Source: Planctomycetota bacterium
Lineage (GTDB): Bacteria; Planctomycetota; OFTM77
Direction: 5' to 3'
NCBI GenBank assembly: GCA_029260795.1
Contig: JAJDCO010000018.1
Location: forward strand, 1-64,000
DNA: 64,000 nt
Shown piece after piece: positions 26,445 through 35,389 of the stretch (its first letter is position 1; the number at the start of each line of letters is the position of its first letter). A model generated the notes under the pieces. It was not told where the DNA came from. It did not search any database and saw nothing but the letters and a program-made list of their open reading frames with translations. Position numbers and translations under genes: made by a program.

Positions 26445-26786
26445 ATGGGACGTATCGAGGATTTCAACCAGTTCCGGACGGCGCTCAACGAGAAGATCGT
26501 CGCGCGGGGCAACCGGTCGATCAATCGATTCTTCAACCTCGATTCCGATGCCTACAAGGACGGCGCGCTCGATGGTCGCACCAAGGAGCTGATGGGCCTG
26601 GTGGCCTCGATGGTGCTCCGTTGTGACGATTGCATCAGCTATCACGTCCTCGAGTGTGCCGAGCACGGAGTCACGGACGAGGAGTTCTTCGAAGCGTTCA
26701 ACGTCGCCCTGGTCGTCGGCGGCTCGATCGTCATCCCCCACTTCCGCCGCGCGGTCGAGCTGCTCGAAGAGGTGCGGGCCTCCTAG
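26445..26786 (+). CDS. carboxymuconolactone decarboxylase / AhpD-like protein
   Basis: The 113-aa protein is an all-helical CMD-domain protein with the redox pair and histidine of the AhpD type (RCDDCISYHVLEC, about residues 63-75). The CxxC plus downstream His suggests a thiol peroxidase or disulfide role rather than lactone decarboxylation. The start is ATG 26445 with GAGGG five bases upstream. It lies 14 nt before the giant voltage-sensor protein gene and may be co-transcribed with it. Confidence 0.87.
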   Translation: MGRIEDFNQFRTALNEKIVARGNRSINRFFNLDSDAYKDGALDGRTKELMGLVASMVLRCDDCISYHVLECAEHGVTDEEFFEAFNVALVVGGSIVIPHFRRAVELLEEVRAS

Positions 26787-26800
26787 GGGCCCCGTCTACC

Positions 26801-29800
26801 ATGGTCGAAGGGAGCTCTTCCGAGGCCGCGCCTCCCGATGGCGGCGTCTCCGAGCCGGTTCGTGAGGCTCTTGCGAGCTGGCTCGCGAGTGTCGAGGCCG
26901 TGCTCGATGCCGCGGACGCCGAGGCCGAGCGCCTCGCGCTCGATGCGCGCTCGCAGCTTCGTTACCGAGCTCACCGGGCTCTGCACGAGGGCACCCTGGC
27001 TGCCGAGCCGTTCGCGCGAGCCGTGATCGGAGTGCTCGAGCCCCGCAGTCGTCGTCTCTTCGCCGAGACATCCCTTCCCGAGGTCGAGCGAGCCCGTCGC
27101 CTGGGACTCTGGCGAGAGGAGAGCCTCTGGCTGCGTGCCTGCCTCGCCCCGCATCTTCCGGGCGCGCCGCTGCGACCGTTCGAGGAGCTGACCCTCGACC
27201 TCGACTGGCTCCGGGCCCGGGCCGAGGCGAGCGGCGGCCCGGTCGATTGGCAAGGCGAGTTTCGGTCGCGCTGGCGCGACCACGCGCTCTCGGTCAGCGG
27301 GCATCGAGATCGTGTCTGCCTCGAGCACTTCGAAGCCGCCGCTCAGGCTTCGCCCGAGGAAGCCTTCGACGCCTTGCTCATGGGTTGGGAACGGTTCCTT
27401 CTCCCGATCCACCCGCGACGAGACGAGTCCGAGGCGCGACGCCTGAAGGACGGTCGCGAGGCTTGCCGGGAGCGGTTGCGCCGGACCGCGGCCGAGGGAC
27501 GGGTCGAGCCGTTGCCCTCGCTCGACTGGGTGGAGCGTCTCGACCAGCGGGTGGCCGGCCTGGTCGCGGACCTGGCCGGGCAACGGCCGAAGAGTAAGGT
27601 GATCGCGCTCGAAGCCCTGGCCGACGAGCTGGAGCAGACGGGCGCGGTCTTGATGGGCTTGGAGGAAGGCGAGCTCGGCCGAGCCGTGAGACGCCGACTG
27701 CGTCGTCGCCAGCGGCGGGTCGCCCGCGAGCTGCAGGAGTCGCGCCTCCAGGCTCGCCTCGAAGCGCGCTTCGGAGTGCGCAATGTCGCGCGTACCGAGC
27801 GCACCATCCTGGCGCTCATCGTTCTCGTGGTCCTCTTGCTCATCGTCGAGGGAATCGCGAACCTCTCGCCGGCGGCCGAGCTCACTCTCCACGGCATCGA
27901 CACGCTGATCTGCTTCGTCTTCCTCTTCGAGTTCGGCGTGCGAATGGCCCTGGTCCAAGGGCGGTGGAGCTACTTTGGTCGCCACGCGCTTCTAGATTTC
28001 GTTCCCGCGATCCCGTTCGGCCTGCTGGCATTCGTTCCGCATCTGTCGGGGATGGCAGTCTTCGATCAAGCCCGTGTGATGCGCGTGCTCCGGTTTCTTC
28101 GGATCGTTCGGCTAGGTCGATACGTGCGGGCGATGCGACCGGCGTTGCGGCTGGTGCGAGTCTTCGCCTTCTTGTCTCGAGCTGCCGACCGCCTGGTTCA
28201 TCGGTTCTCCTGGTTGCTCGACTACGACATCGTGGTCTTTGATCGTCCGACGTCCGAGAGGCCGGGAGCGTCGGCGGTCTACGACGAGCTCGTTCGGATT
28301 CAGGGTCGCCTGAGCGTCAGTCTCCGTCGGGCGGTCGAGGGACTGAGCCGGGGCGAGCGCGAGCGCGTTCTTCTCTGCAGCCTGGCCGGGATTCCGGATC
28401 GCCAGGTCCTGGCCGCCGAGCACGGCGCCGTCCAAGAGGAGCGGCCGCACTCGGGGCAGCGGCGGATCGGGTTCGAGGATCTGATCGGGCGTCTGCTCGC
28501 CGTCGATGCCGACCAGGTCGAGGACAAGCTGGGGGCGGAGGCGGCGACCCGGATCGATCAGGTCCTGCGTGGGCTCGACTTTCCGGTACTGCGCCTGCTG
28601 CCCGTGGTGAGGCGGCTGGCGGTTCGACGGAAGGACCTCGACCCCTTCGAGCGCATCGCGATCGCGAGCCAGCAAGTGGGGCGCGGGCTCGAAGAGACGC
28701 TCGCCCGAGTGCACTGGGTCGCCGATCTCTGGGGTGTCGTGACCGGCCCGCTGCTCCTGGATCGACTCGGCTCGGCGATGGTGCGTGCGTCGCAGCGCCC
28801 GGCGATCCGGCTGCTCCTGTTCGGGAGTCTGTTCCTGCTGGCGAACCTCTTGGTGGAGCTCTTCTTCACGGGCCGGGAGTCGTGGATCGAGGACGGCATG
28901 GCTTGGCTCCGCCGAACCCTCGGGATCCCGATCGTCGTGCTGGGGAGCATCTGCTCGGTGTTCTACGCCTTGGGGCTGTGGTTCAAGCAGCTCGCCGGCG
29001 AAGCGACGGACAGCTGTCAGAAGACGGCTGAGGCGCAGTTCATCAACCTGCTGAAGACGGTCAAGCTGCAGCGGCGCCGAGTCGATCTGGCGGTACTCGG
29101 AGAGCGGGTGCTGGGACCGGAGAGGCGTGCTCGGGGACGGGATGGATCGAGCGAGGCGCTGGCACTCGACGAGCTCGCGACTCTGGCGGTCGAAGGACGC
29201 GTGCATGGTCACGGAGACTGGGCGGCGGACGATCCTCGCGAGTGGCAGGACCGCGAGCTGCTCTTGCTCCTGTATCGCGACTTCCTGGACGGGGCGATCC
29301 TCCATCGCAGTGACACGAAGACGACGGAGCAGCTCCTCGGCAATCTGACGCTCGAGGGCATTCGTCGCGAGGTGCTCCACCTCAACCGACGCGACCGAGC
29401 GCGCCTCAGGGAGCTGGATCTCGATCGGGCGCGCAGCCTGTTCCGCGGACCCTATCTCTGGTTCAACTTCCTGACGCAATCGATCGCCCTGAAGACCGCG
29501 CGGCTGCTGATGGAGTACAACCGCCACGGCCTCCCCCTCGACGAGCGCGGTCTGGACGAGGAGCAGTCGCGCACCTTCGATCGATGGATGGCTTGGCGAC
29601 GGGCTGGCGTGGGCGAGAGCTACGAGCCGCCGGTGATCGGAGACGAGGGATTCGTGACGACGGAGTTCACGGCGCTGCATTTCTTGACCGTGCACCCGCG
29701 TCGGGACGAGTCGGTCGCTCGGCGATTCGGGCCGGAGATGCTGGAGCTGCTCCGCCTCGATCGGCGCCGCATGATCCGGCGGATCTTCGGGACCTGGCCT

Positions 29801-30832
29801 GTCCATCGATTGCCGTTGCCGCGACGGACCTTCAACGCCTTGCGCTTCTATCGTCGGCGCTTGGCGGGTGGCCGGCTGGTGCTCCTGCCGTTTTGGATCG
29901 TCTGGTTCTACTGCAAGTCGGTGCTGCTGCTCTTGGGGCGCTTGATCCAGGTCGTGCGTGATGTCCTGAATCAGCAGGCCATGCCGGAGGAGGCTGATGA
30001 GCGAGGCAGCGAATTCCAAGTCGTGCTGCGCAAGATCAATCGCATGCGCAAGCCCGTCTTCATGGAGTGCATGCGACTGCGCGCTGCTTTCGATGTCGAG
30101 TACTTGGGCTGCCAGCTCTCTCCGGTGCCTCGGCCCGACGATTGGGAATCGATCCCGCATCGATTCGAGCAGGATCTCGACTTCATCGGCGCGCTCGATA
30201 CCGAGCGATCGGAGTTCGAGCAGTACCAGCAGACGGCCCTCGATCAGCAGCGTCGACTCGAGTCCTTCTTGCGCCAGCATCGAGCTTGGCCGAGCGCTCC
30301 CGCCGAGGGTTCGTCATTGGCGCGCACCGAGCAGCTCCGGGCGATCGCGATTGCCTACCATGTCGACTACCAAGGGCTACGCACTTTGGTCGAGGCACCC
30401 GATCGATTGTTGGAGCGCTTCGAGCGCGTGCTCGAGTCGCCGACGGGCAAGCAGCCCAAGCCGAGCCGGATTCGGCGCCTCGGGTTGGCATTGCGACCGT
30501 GCTGGGACTGGCTGTGTCGGCGAGCGGCTCTCGACGATGCCAGCTTCGAGCGTGCCTGGAGCCGTGTGGCGCGCCCGGGCTGGGGAGAGACTCGCCGGCG
30601 AGCGTGCCATGATGCCTGGCGGGCCAACTTCGCGGGCATTCGACACCGGGTCGAGCAAGTTGGTGAGGAGACTCCGATCAAGCTTCGCGCTGAGCGATTG
30701 ATCGACCAGATTGCGAGTCGTCCTCAAAGCTGGAGCCGCCGGCTTCTCACGCTCCGTACCGTCCAGACGTTGTGCGTCCTCGACATTCAAAACTACCGCG
30801 ACCTGGTCCACGAGCTCGGTGGCTACGAGTAG
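26801..30832 (+). CDS. giant membrane protein with a voltage-sensor-like domain
   Basis: The 1343-aa protein has an N-terminal ~330-residue soluble, charged, helix-rich region. A four-helix ion-transport/voltage-sensor-like module follows (about 335-455). Its S4 is striking: eight arginines at every third position between about residues 422 and 445 (RVMRVLRFLRIVRLGRYVR is the core). No pore helix or selectivity filter (no GYG/GFG) follows. Instead come about 200 soluble residues, two hydrophobic segments near 670 and 709, more soluble sequence and another hydrophobic hairpin-like segment near 1026. The start is ATG 26801; the frame is open from 26630 but overlaps the AhpD-like gene. It could be a voltage-sensing regulator, a proton channel or an ion channel with an unrecognised pore. 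The overall family is unknown to me. Confidence 0.8.
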   Translation: MVEGSSSEAAPPDGGVSEPVREALASWLASVEAVLDAADAEAERLALDARSQLRYRAHRALHEGTLAAEPFARAVIGVLEPRSRRLFAETSLPEVERARRLGLWREESLWLRACLAPHLPGAPLRPFEELTLDLDWLRARAEASGGPVDWQGEFRSRWRDHALSVSGHRDRVCLEHFEAAAQASPEEAFDALLMGWERFLLPIHPRRDESEARRLKDGREACRERLRRTAAEGRVEPLPSLDWVERLDQRVAGLVADLAGQRPKSKVIALEALADELEQTGAVLMGLEEGELGRAVRRRLRRRQRRVARELQESRLQARLEARFGVRNVARTERTILALIVLVVLLLIVEGIANLSPAAELTLHGIDTLICFVFLFEFGVRMALVQGRWSYFGRHALLDFVPAIPFGLLAFVPHLSGMAVFDQARVMRVLRFLRIVRLGRYVRAMRPALRLVRVFAFLSRAADRLVHRFSWLLDYDIVVFDRPTSERPGASAVYDELVRIQGRLSVSLRRAVEGLSRGERERVLLCSLAGIPDRQVLAAEHGAVQEERPHSGQRRIGFEDLIGRLLAVDADQVEDKLGAEAATRIDQVLRGLDFPVLRLLPVVRRLAVRRKDLDPFERIAIASQQVGRGLEETLARVHWVADLWGVVTGPLLLDRLGSAMVRASQRPAIRLLLFGSLFLLANLLVELFFTGRESWIEDGMAWLRRTLGIPIVVLGSICSVFYALGLWFKQLAGEATDSCQKTAEAQFINLLKTVKLQRRRVDLAVLGERVLGPERRARGRDGSSEALALDELATLAVEGRVHGHGDWAADDPREWQDRELLLLLYRDFLDGAILHRSDTKTTEQLLGNLTLEGIRREVLHLNRRDRARLRELDLDRARSLFRGPYLWFNFLTQSIALKTARLLMEYNRHGLPLDERGLDEEQSRTFDRWMAWRRAGVGESYEPPVIGDEGFVTTEFTALHFLTVHPRRDESVARRFGPEMLELLRLDRRRMIRRIFGTWPVHRLPLPRRTFNALRFYRRRLAGGRLVLLPFWIVWFYCKSVLLLLGRLIQVVRDVLNQQAMPEEADERGSEFQVVLRKINRMRKPVFMECMRLRAAFDVEYLGCQLSPVPRPDDWESIPHRFEQDLDFIGALDTERSEFEQYQQTALDQQRRLESFLRQHRAWPSAPAEGSSLARTEQLRAIAIAYHVDYQGLRTLVEAPDRLLERFERVLESPTGKQPKPSRIRRLGLALRPCWDWLCRRAALDDASFERAWSRVARPGWGETRRRACHDAWRANFAGIRHRVEQVGEETPIKLRAERLIDQIASRPQSWSRRLLTLRTVQTLCVLDIQNYRDLVHELGGYE

Positions 30833-30855
30833 GCGACCGGTGCGCCGAAGGTCGC
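30833..30855. terminator. possible bidirectional stem-loop
   Basis: GCGACC (30833-30838) and GGTCGC (30850-30855) can pair around an 11-nt loop in the 26-bp gap between two convergent stops. Short stem, no T-run. Confidence 0.25.
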
Positions 30856-30858
30856 TGC

Positions 30859-31758
30859 TTAGCCACGGTCTTTGTCGTCGATGAAGCCGTCGCCGTTGCG
30901 ATCGAGGCGCTCGAAGAGGGTCGGATGTGCTTCGAGCTCGTCGGGCCCGACTTGGCCATCTCCATCGAGGTCGTGGCGTAGTACGAAGTCCATCGCCTCG
31001 GCGAGCTGGCGGCGAAGCTCACGGACGTAGCCTTCGAGCTCGCCCGAGTGGACCTGACCATCGCGGTCTCGATCGATGCGTTGGAAGACCGGAACACTGC
31101 ATCCGAGGTCGGAGCGCGCGAGGTTGCCTTGGGGACGGCGCGTGAAGAACGAACGCGCCGCGCCGAGCTTGCCCACGCGACCGCCTTGACGATCGATCTC
31201 TTCCCGAACGATCTCGTCGAGATCGATCGTGCGGGAGCCGTCGCGGTCCCAGGCCGAGAGGAATCGTGCGGACAGTCGGAGCTCTGGGCGCTCGAGGATC
31301 TGATTGCCGTCCCGATCGAGCCGGGCCAGGAGCGAGCGCGGCGAATCGCCGCGCGAGGTCGCCGCCGCCGATGTCATCTCGTAGGGGGAGAGCAGGCCAT
31401 CCTGATCGCGATCCCAGGCCACGAAGAGGAAGTGAGCGAACTCGACGCTGTCGAGAGCTCCGTCCTGATCGCCATCGATCTCGGCGAAGAGTGTCTGGAC
31501 GGTTCGGTCACCGCCGTAGCGGCGAAGCTGGCGGACCAAGGCGCCGTCGCCACCCAGGGTCTGCAGGATCTCGACGCGGTCCGCGTATCCGTCGCGGTCA
31601 CGATCGTAGCGCGCGATCTGCGCGGAGGGCACCTCGGAGCCCTCCAGCCGGCCGTTGCGATTCGTGTCACCCGCGACCAGAATCTCCAGGCTGCGGCGCA
31701 GCAACGCTTGATCGTCTTGAGGCAGCAGGGTCATCGCCAGCAGCGTCGCGATCAGCAT
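30859..31758 (-). CDS. secreted EF-hand protein with about nine calcium loops
   Basis: The 299-aa protein has a short signal-like N-terminus (MLIATLLAMTLL) and roughly nine DxDxDG-type 12-residue loops spread along its length (for example DGDQDGALDSVE, DRDQDGLLSPYE, DLDGDGQVGPDE, DRNGDGFIDDKD). Some loops are degenerate (DRDGNQILERPE). ATG 31758 is preferred over the in-frame GTG 31767 because AGGTGG lies five bases upstream. Likely a calcium-binding extracytoplasmic protein; partner unknown. Convergent with the voltage-sensor giant. Confidence 0.83.
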   Translation of the reverse strand: MLIATLLAMTLLPQDDQALLRRSLEILVAGDTNRNGRLEGSEVPSAQIARYDRDRDGYADRVEILQTLGGDGALVRQLRRYGGDRTVQTLFAEIDGDQDGALDSVEFAHFLFVAWDRDQDGLLSPYEMTSAAATSRGDSPRSLLARLDRDGNQILERPELRLSARFLSAWDRDGSRTIDLDEIVREEIDRQGGRVGKLGAARSFFTRRPQGNLARSDLGCSVPVFQRIDRDRDGQVHSGELEGYVRELRRQLAEAMDFVLRHDLDGDGQVGPDELEAHPTLFERLDRNGDGFIDDKDRG

Positions 31759-31903
31759 CGTTTCCACCTTCCCACGCGAGCGGTGTCCCCGTTCGTCCCG
31801 CCTGGATCCTCACCGAAGACGCATCGATCGTCGCACGAATGTTCGATCGTTGACAGAGTGGGTACCGACCCTCGCCCGCGTGGAGGATCGGCCCAGGGAA
31901 GCC

Positions 31904-34849
31904 TCATCGGTCGACGGACCCGTCTTTCGGAAGCTTCACCCTCAGCAGGCGTACGATCTCCTCGCGGCTCAGGTATCCAGCGCCTTCGTGGGAGACATCC
32001 TTCAGGCGTCTCCCGGTGGCGTCGATTTGCTGGTCGAACCGCATCGATTCGACGGCGAGCCGTCCGGTGCCTCGAAGCGTCGGGATCTCCTCGGCGATCT
32101 TCGGAGCGGTGCTCTTGGTGAGGTCGAGGAACACGGCGGCTCGGTTTCGCCGCGTCACCAATGCATGGAACGTCAAGAAGGGCGGGTTGTACAAGCGCAG
32201 CAGGCCGAAGCCGCTCGCGATGCCGCCTCCCGGAAGCGTGAGCTCGCCGACCAGCTTGGGAGCGGTCGGATCGGTTATTCGAATCGAGAACCAGCGCGGC
32301 TCGGGTGCGCTCCCTTGGCGGCGGCGCGCGTTGGCGAGCACGTAGAGATACGGGTGCTCTTCGGAGCGAATCTCACCACCTGGACTTCCGAGATCGAACT
32401 TGGAGGTGATGGCGAGGTCGACGACGTCGAGTGTGGCGAGTGAGCTCAGGGAGCCGGGGTTCCGGAAGAGCTGTCGAGGTCGGGCCGGGTCCGTTGCATC
32501 CAGAATCGTGACGCCGAGCTCGCCGTCTCCGACAGCGACGAGGAGTCGGGCCGGGCTGCGCTGGCGCGAGCTGGCCTTCGGCCGTCCGTTCTGGAAGAAC
32601 GCGACGACGCGTTGTGCGGCATTGGGGCGGCGGTTCTTGGCGCCGTTCAAGTCGATTCGGGAGATCAGGCGCGGTTGAACGGGATCGGCGACATCGACGA
32701 TCGCGAGCCCGGCTGCACCGTCGGCGACGAAGGCGTAGTACGAGAGCCAAGCGACGTCGCGCGCGTCTTCCGTCTTGGCGAGGCCAACCTGAGTCGGCTG
32801 ATGGGGATCGGAGACGTCGACGATCACGAGACCGCGCGCGCCGGCCGCGACCAGAAGATGATCGCCACTCCGCTCGACGGCTCGGATCTCGGGGAGCGCG
32901 AGCTCGGCGAGCTTCTCAGGAAAGGCCGGTCGCTCCAGATCGAGCCCGGTCAATCCATGCCCGGGTACGGCAACCCAGGCCTCCCGGGCGAAGGCCTGGA
33001 GCGGGTCGACGGTGAGCGCGATGTCGCTCGGAGCCGGCATCGAAGCGCGGGCGAGGAGGCGCGATTGTGCGAGGTTTTGGCGGTCGATCCCGACGATCTC
33101 GAGACCGGTCGGTGCGGTGGAGAGCACGAGCTGGCGGGTCAATGCAAACGAGTCCGTTCCGAGCCCCCAAGCCGCGGACGAGCGATGGCACTCGACACAC
33201 GATCGCGCGGCCGGACGAACAGTGTGCATCTGGTGGGCGACCATCGTCATCCCCGACAGTCCGGCCGCCGTCTCGGGCATGCGCTGGTCGATGATCGTCT
33301 TGCCTTCAGCATCGCGCACGGTCGTGAAGGTGCTGAAGCCGACCAAGTAGGGTGCGATCATTCCTTCGCTGTTCCGACCCAACGTCAATGAGTCGAAGGT
33401 CGCGAAGACCTTCTCGAGTGTCGTCACCCGTCCCGCCGTTCGCTCGCCCGAAAGCATGTCGAGCTGGGTGAACGACTCGTTGCGATCGAAGTGGAAGCCG
33501 AAGAAGTTCACGTTCCAAGCATTGTGGCAGCCGTAGCACTCGAGGCCGTCGTGGTCGTTCGTCATGGCCGCAGCGGCGCGAGGATTGTAATGGGGATGCG
33601 CCGGATCCACGACGTGCTGGGTCTGCTTCACGATGTGGACACGACCCGAGAGCTTCGAGCGCATGAAGACCCGCTCGCCCCGACGGACCAGTTGCGGCAG
33701 CGCACGGCCGCGTGATGTCGTGCCGTCGCTGAGCCGCTCGAGAGTGCCGTGGCATGTGGTGCACTCGATCTCGACTGCATGCTCCATCTCCCCGTAGATG
33801 TTCCCGTCGCCCATGACGTCGGATACCGTGTGGCAATCGATGCACGCAAGTCCGGCGGCATGATGGATGTCGGCCGGTCGCTGCTCGGGATCTCGAAGAT
33901 AGAAGGCGCCGTTGAGACGTGAGTCGGTCGTGTTCGGCACCTCGGGGCCAGCCGGCATGCCGGGAACGAGCTGGGCCAGACCACGAAAGTGAAGGCCGAT
34001 CGAGGCATCGCCGTAGTGACACCGCGTGCAGGTCTCGGTGGGAATCTTCGAGGTGAGCACGTGACGGATCGGGTGCCCCGGCTCGAGCTTGCCAATCGTC
34101 GGGTCGTCGGTCTGCGTCAGCCCCGAGTCGGCATAGGTCACGTGGCAGGCGGCGCAACCATCCGAGCGATAGTCCCCGTCCTGCCCGAGGCGTCCGCGCA
34201 CGGCCCGACCCTCGGACCACAGGTGGCATTGGAGGCAGCTCTTGCGCACCGCATCGATGAAGTGGGTCGCGATACGATCGCGCTCGGCGTACGGGTCGAA
34301 GCGGGGTAAGGCCGTGAGTGAAGGGAAACCGTGCGCCGGTGTCTCGGCATTCTCGGCGGCGGTGACCGGGAAGATGCCGTAGCGTTTCGTGCGGTTGGCC
34401 AGGTAGCCGTTCTCGTAGAGACCGTCACTCAGGTGACCGGCCGTGGTGCCGTGCAGCGATCTCTCGAGGTTCGAGACAGCGTCGCCATGGCACACGCCGC
34501 ACACCGAGCCGGCGACACGCAGATTGGTCGGGTTGACGAACCGCAGGTACGCCAGATCCTGATCCCGAGGCAAGATTCGCTCGTCTCCCGGCAGCTTGCG
34601 TCGAGGGGACACGTGGGCCGCCTTCTGCTGCGCCGCGTCGCCGTTGCCGCCATGGCAGTCCACACAGGTGAGGTGGTGCCAAGGGTGCATCTCCTCGATG
34701 CCGCCGTGGCAGGACAGACATCCCTGTGAGGCGCGGTCCGAGCGAGCGGGGCCCACGGCCGGCTCGTCTTGCGTGAAGAAGGGGCCGAGCGCCGTTGCGA
34801 TGACGACGACTGGCATGAAGATGCGGAAGACGGTCCGAGCACGGATCAT
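31904..34849 (-). CDS. decaheme cytochrome c fused to LVIVD-repeat domain
   Basis: The 981-aa exported protein has an N-terminal signal/anchor (about 8-25) and ten CXXCH sites (44, 62, 117, 205, 232, 274, 336, 363, 438, 551). A C-terminal ~400-residue region carries LVIVD repeats (GLVIVDVSDPHQPTQVG near 673, GLAIVDVADPVQPRLIS near 714, GVTILDATDPARPRQLF near 779), which form a beta-propeller-like, usually extracellular, fold. A weak EF-hand-like/helical tail follows (SREEIVRLLRVKLP). GGAG lies seven bases before ATG 34849. It probably carries electrons in the periplasm or at the surface, and the propeller may bind a partner or substrate. It lies 20 kb from the main cytochrome cluster and may be an alternative module. 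Confidence 0.86.
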   Translation of the reverse strand: MIRARTVFRIFMPVVVIATALGPFFTQDEPAVGPARSDRASQGCLSCHGGIEEMHPWHHLTCVDCHGGNGDAAQQKAAHVSPRRKLPGDERILPRDQDLAYLRFVNPTNLRVAGSVCGVCHGDAVSNLERSLHGTTAGHLSDGLYENGYLANRTKRYGIFPVTAAENAETPAHGFPSLTALPRFDPYAERDRIATHFIDAVRKSCLQCHLWSEGRAVRGRLGQDGDYRSDGCAACHVTYADSGLTQTDDPTIGKLEPGHPIRHVLTSKIPTETCTRCHYGDASIGLHFRGLAQLVPGMPAGPEVPNTTDSRLNGAFYLRDPEQRPADIHHAAGLACIDCHTVSDVMGDGNIYGEMEHAVEIECTTCHGTLERLSDGTTSRGRALPQLVRRGERVFMRSKLSGRVHIVKQTQHVVDPAHPHYNPRAAAAMTNDHDGLECYGCHNAWNVNFFGFHFDRNESFTQLDMLSGERTAGRVTTLEKVFATFDSLTLGRNSEGMIAPYLVGFSTFTTVRDAEGKTIIDQRMPETAAGLSGMTMVAHQMHTVRPAARSCVECHRSSAAWGLGTDSFALTRQLVLSTAPTGLEIVGIDRQNLAQSRLLARASMPAPSDIALTVDPLQAFAREAWVAVPGHGLTGLDLERPAFPEKLAELALPEIRAVERSGDHLLVAAGARGLVIVDVSDPHQPTQVGLAKTEDARDVAWLSYYAFVADGAAGLAIVDVADPVQPRLISRIDLNGAKNRRPNAAQRVVAFFQNGRPKASSRQRSPARLLVAVGDGELGVTILDATDPARPRQLFRNPGSLSSLATLDVVDLAITSKFDLGSPGGEIRSEEHPYLYVLANARRRQGSAPEPRWFSIRITDPTAPKLVGELTLPGGGIASGFGLLRLYNPPFLTFHALVTRRNRAAVFLDLTKSTAPKIAEEIPTLRGTGRLAVESMRFDQQIDATGRRLKDVSHEGAGYLSREEIVRLLRVKLPKDGSVDR

Positions 34850-35389
34850 GACATCTCCGAGAGTGTATCGGGCACGTCGCGATTCTAAACCGAAGTCGAA
34901 GCGGAAAAGCGGAGTGGGTCCAAGAACGAGGTGCAGCGAAGGAGTGCGTCCGCGTAGCGAAGGAGGAGTGGGTCCGTTCCGAAGCGAATGACGGAGTCCG
35001 GTCGATGTCGGCGAAGCGAGTCCGTCGAAGCGAATCGGACGCCATTGGAGAGACGCCGCGCACGAAGTCCGGGCGTCAGCTCCGCTGGATCGACGGACGG
35101 CGGTCGCGTTCTGCGTGCCGGTGAGCTCGGCTTCGATCGTGAGCTCGTACTCGAGTCTCCGCTGCGCGGACGCACTCCTCTCCTCCTCGTGGGCGTCATC
35201 TCGGCTGGAGTCGACGGGCGGCCGCCGCGTTTGGCGCGCCGGTGAGCTCGGCTTCGTTCGGGATTCGAGTCCCCGCTGCGCGAAAGCACTCCTCCTCCTT
35301 CAACGCACGGCTCCCTTTTCTCTCGCCGGCTCGCTATCGTGAGGCGTTTGCACGCCAGTCCTCTCGACCCTCCGACGCGGAGCCGGATC
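34850..35389. other. intergenic region rich in degenerate repeats
   Basis: 540 bp without a convincing gene lie between the divergent cytochrome and threonine synthase genes. It contains a GGAGTGCGTCCGCG-type element near 34939 and a two-copy 120-bp repeat (35071-35300) whose units carry the same element in inverted orientation. TAGAAT on the minus strand (34887-34882) could be a -10 for the cytochrome gene, but no good -35 accompanies it. Confidence 0.6.
35071..35300. repeat. about 120-bp imperfect tandem repeat, two copies
   Basis: Copies beginning GGGCGTCAGCTCCGCTGG (35071) and GGGCGTCATCTCGGCTGG (35191) align over about 110 bp, sharing GCCGGTGAGCTCGGCTTCG and CCGCTGCGCG(G/A)A(C/A)GCACTCCTC. 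Divergence is considerable, suggesting an old duplication of a non-coding element. Confidence 0.7.

Noticed and set aside
28112..30280. 722-codon antisense frame within the voltage-sensor gene
   Set aside because: Gln/Arg-rich low-information translation and no start signal; opposite strand encodes clear membrane segments.
35250..35285. GATTCGAGTCCCCGC resembling a tRNA T-loop
   Set aside because: No acceptor, D or anticodon arm around it, and the sibling repeat copy at 35130 lacks the match.
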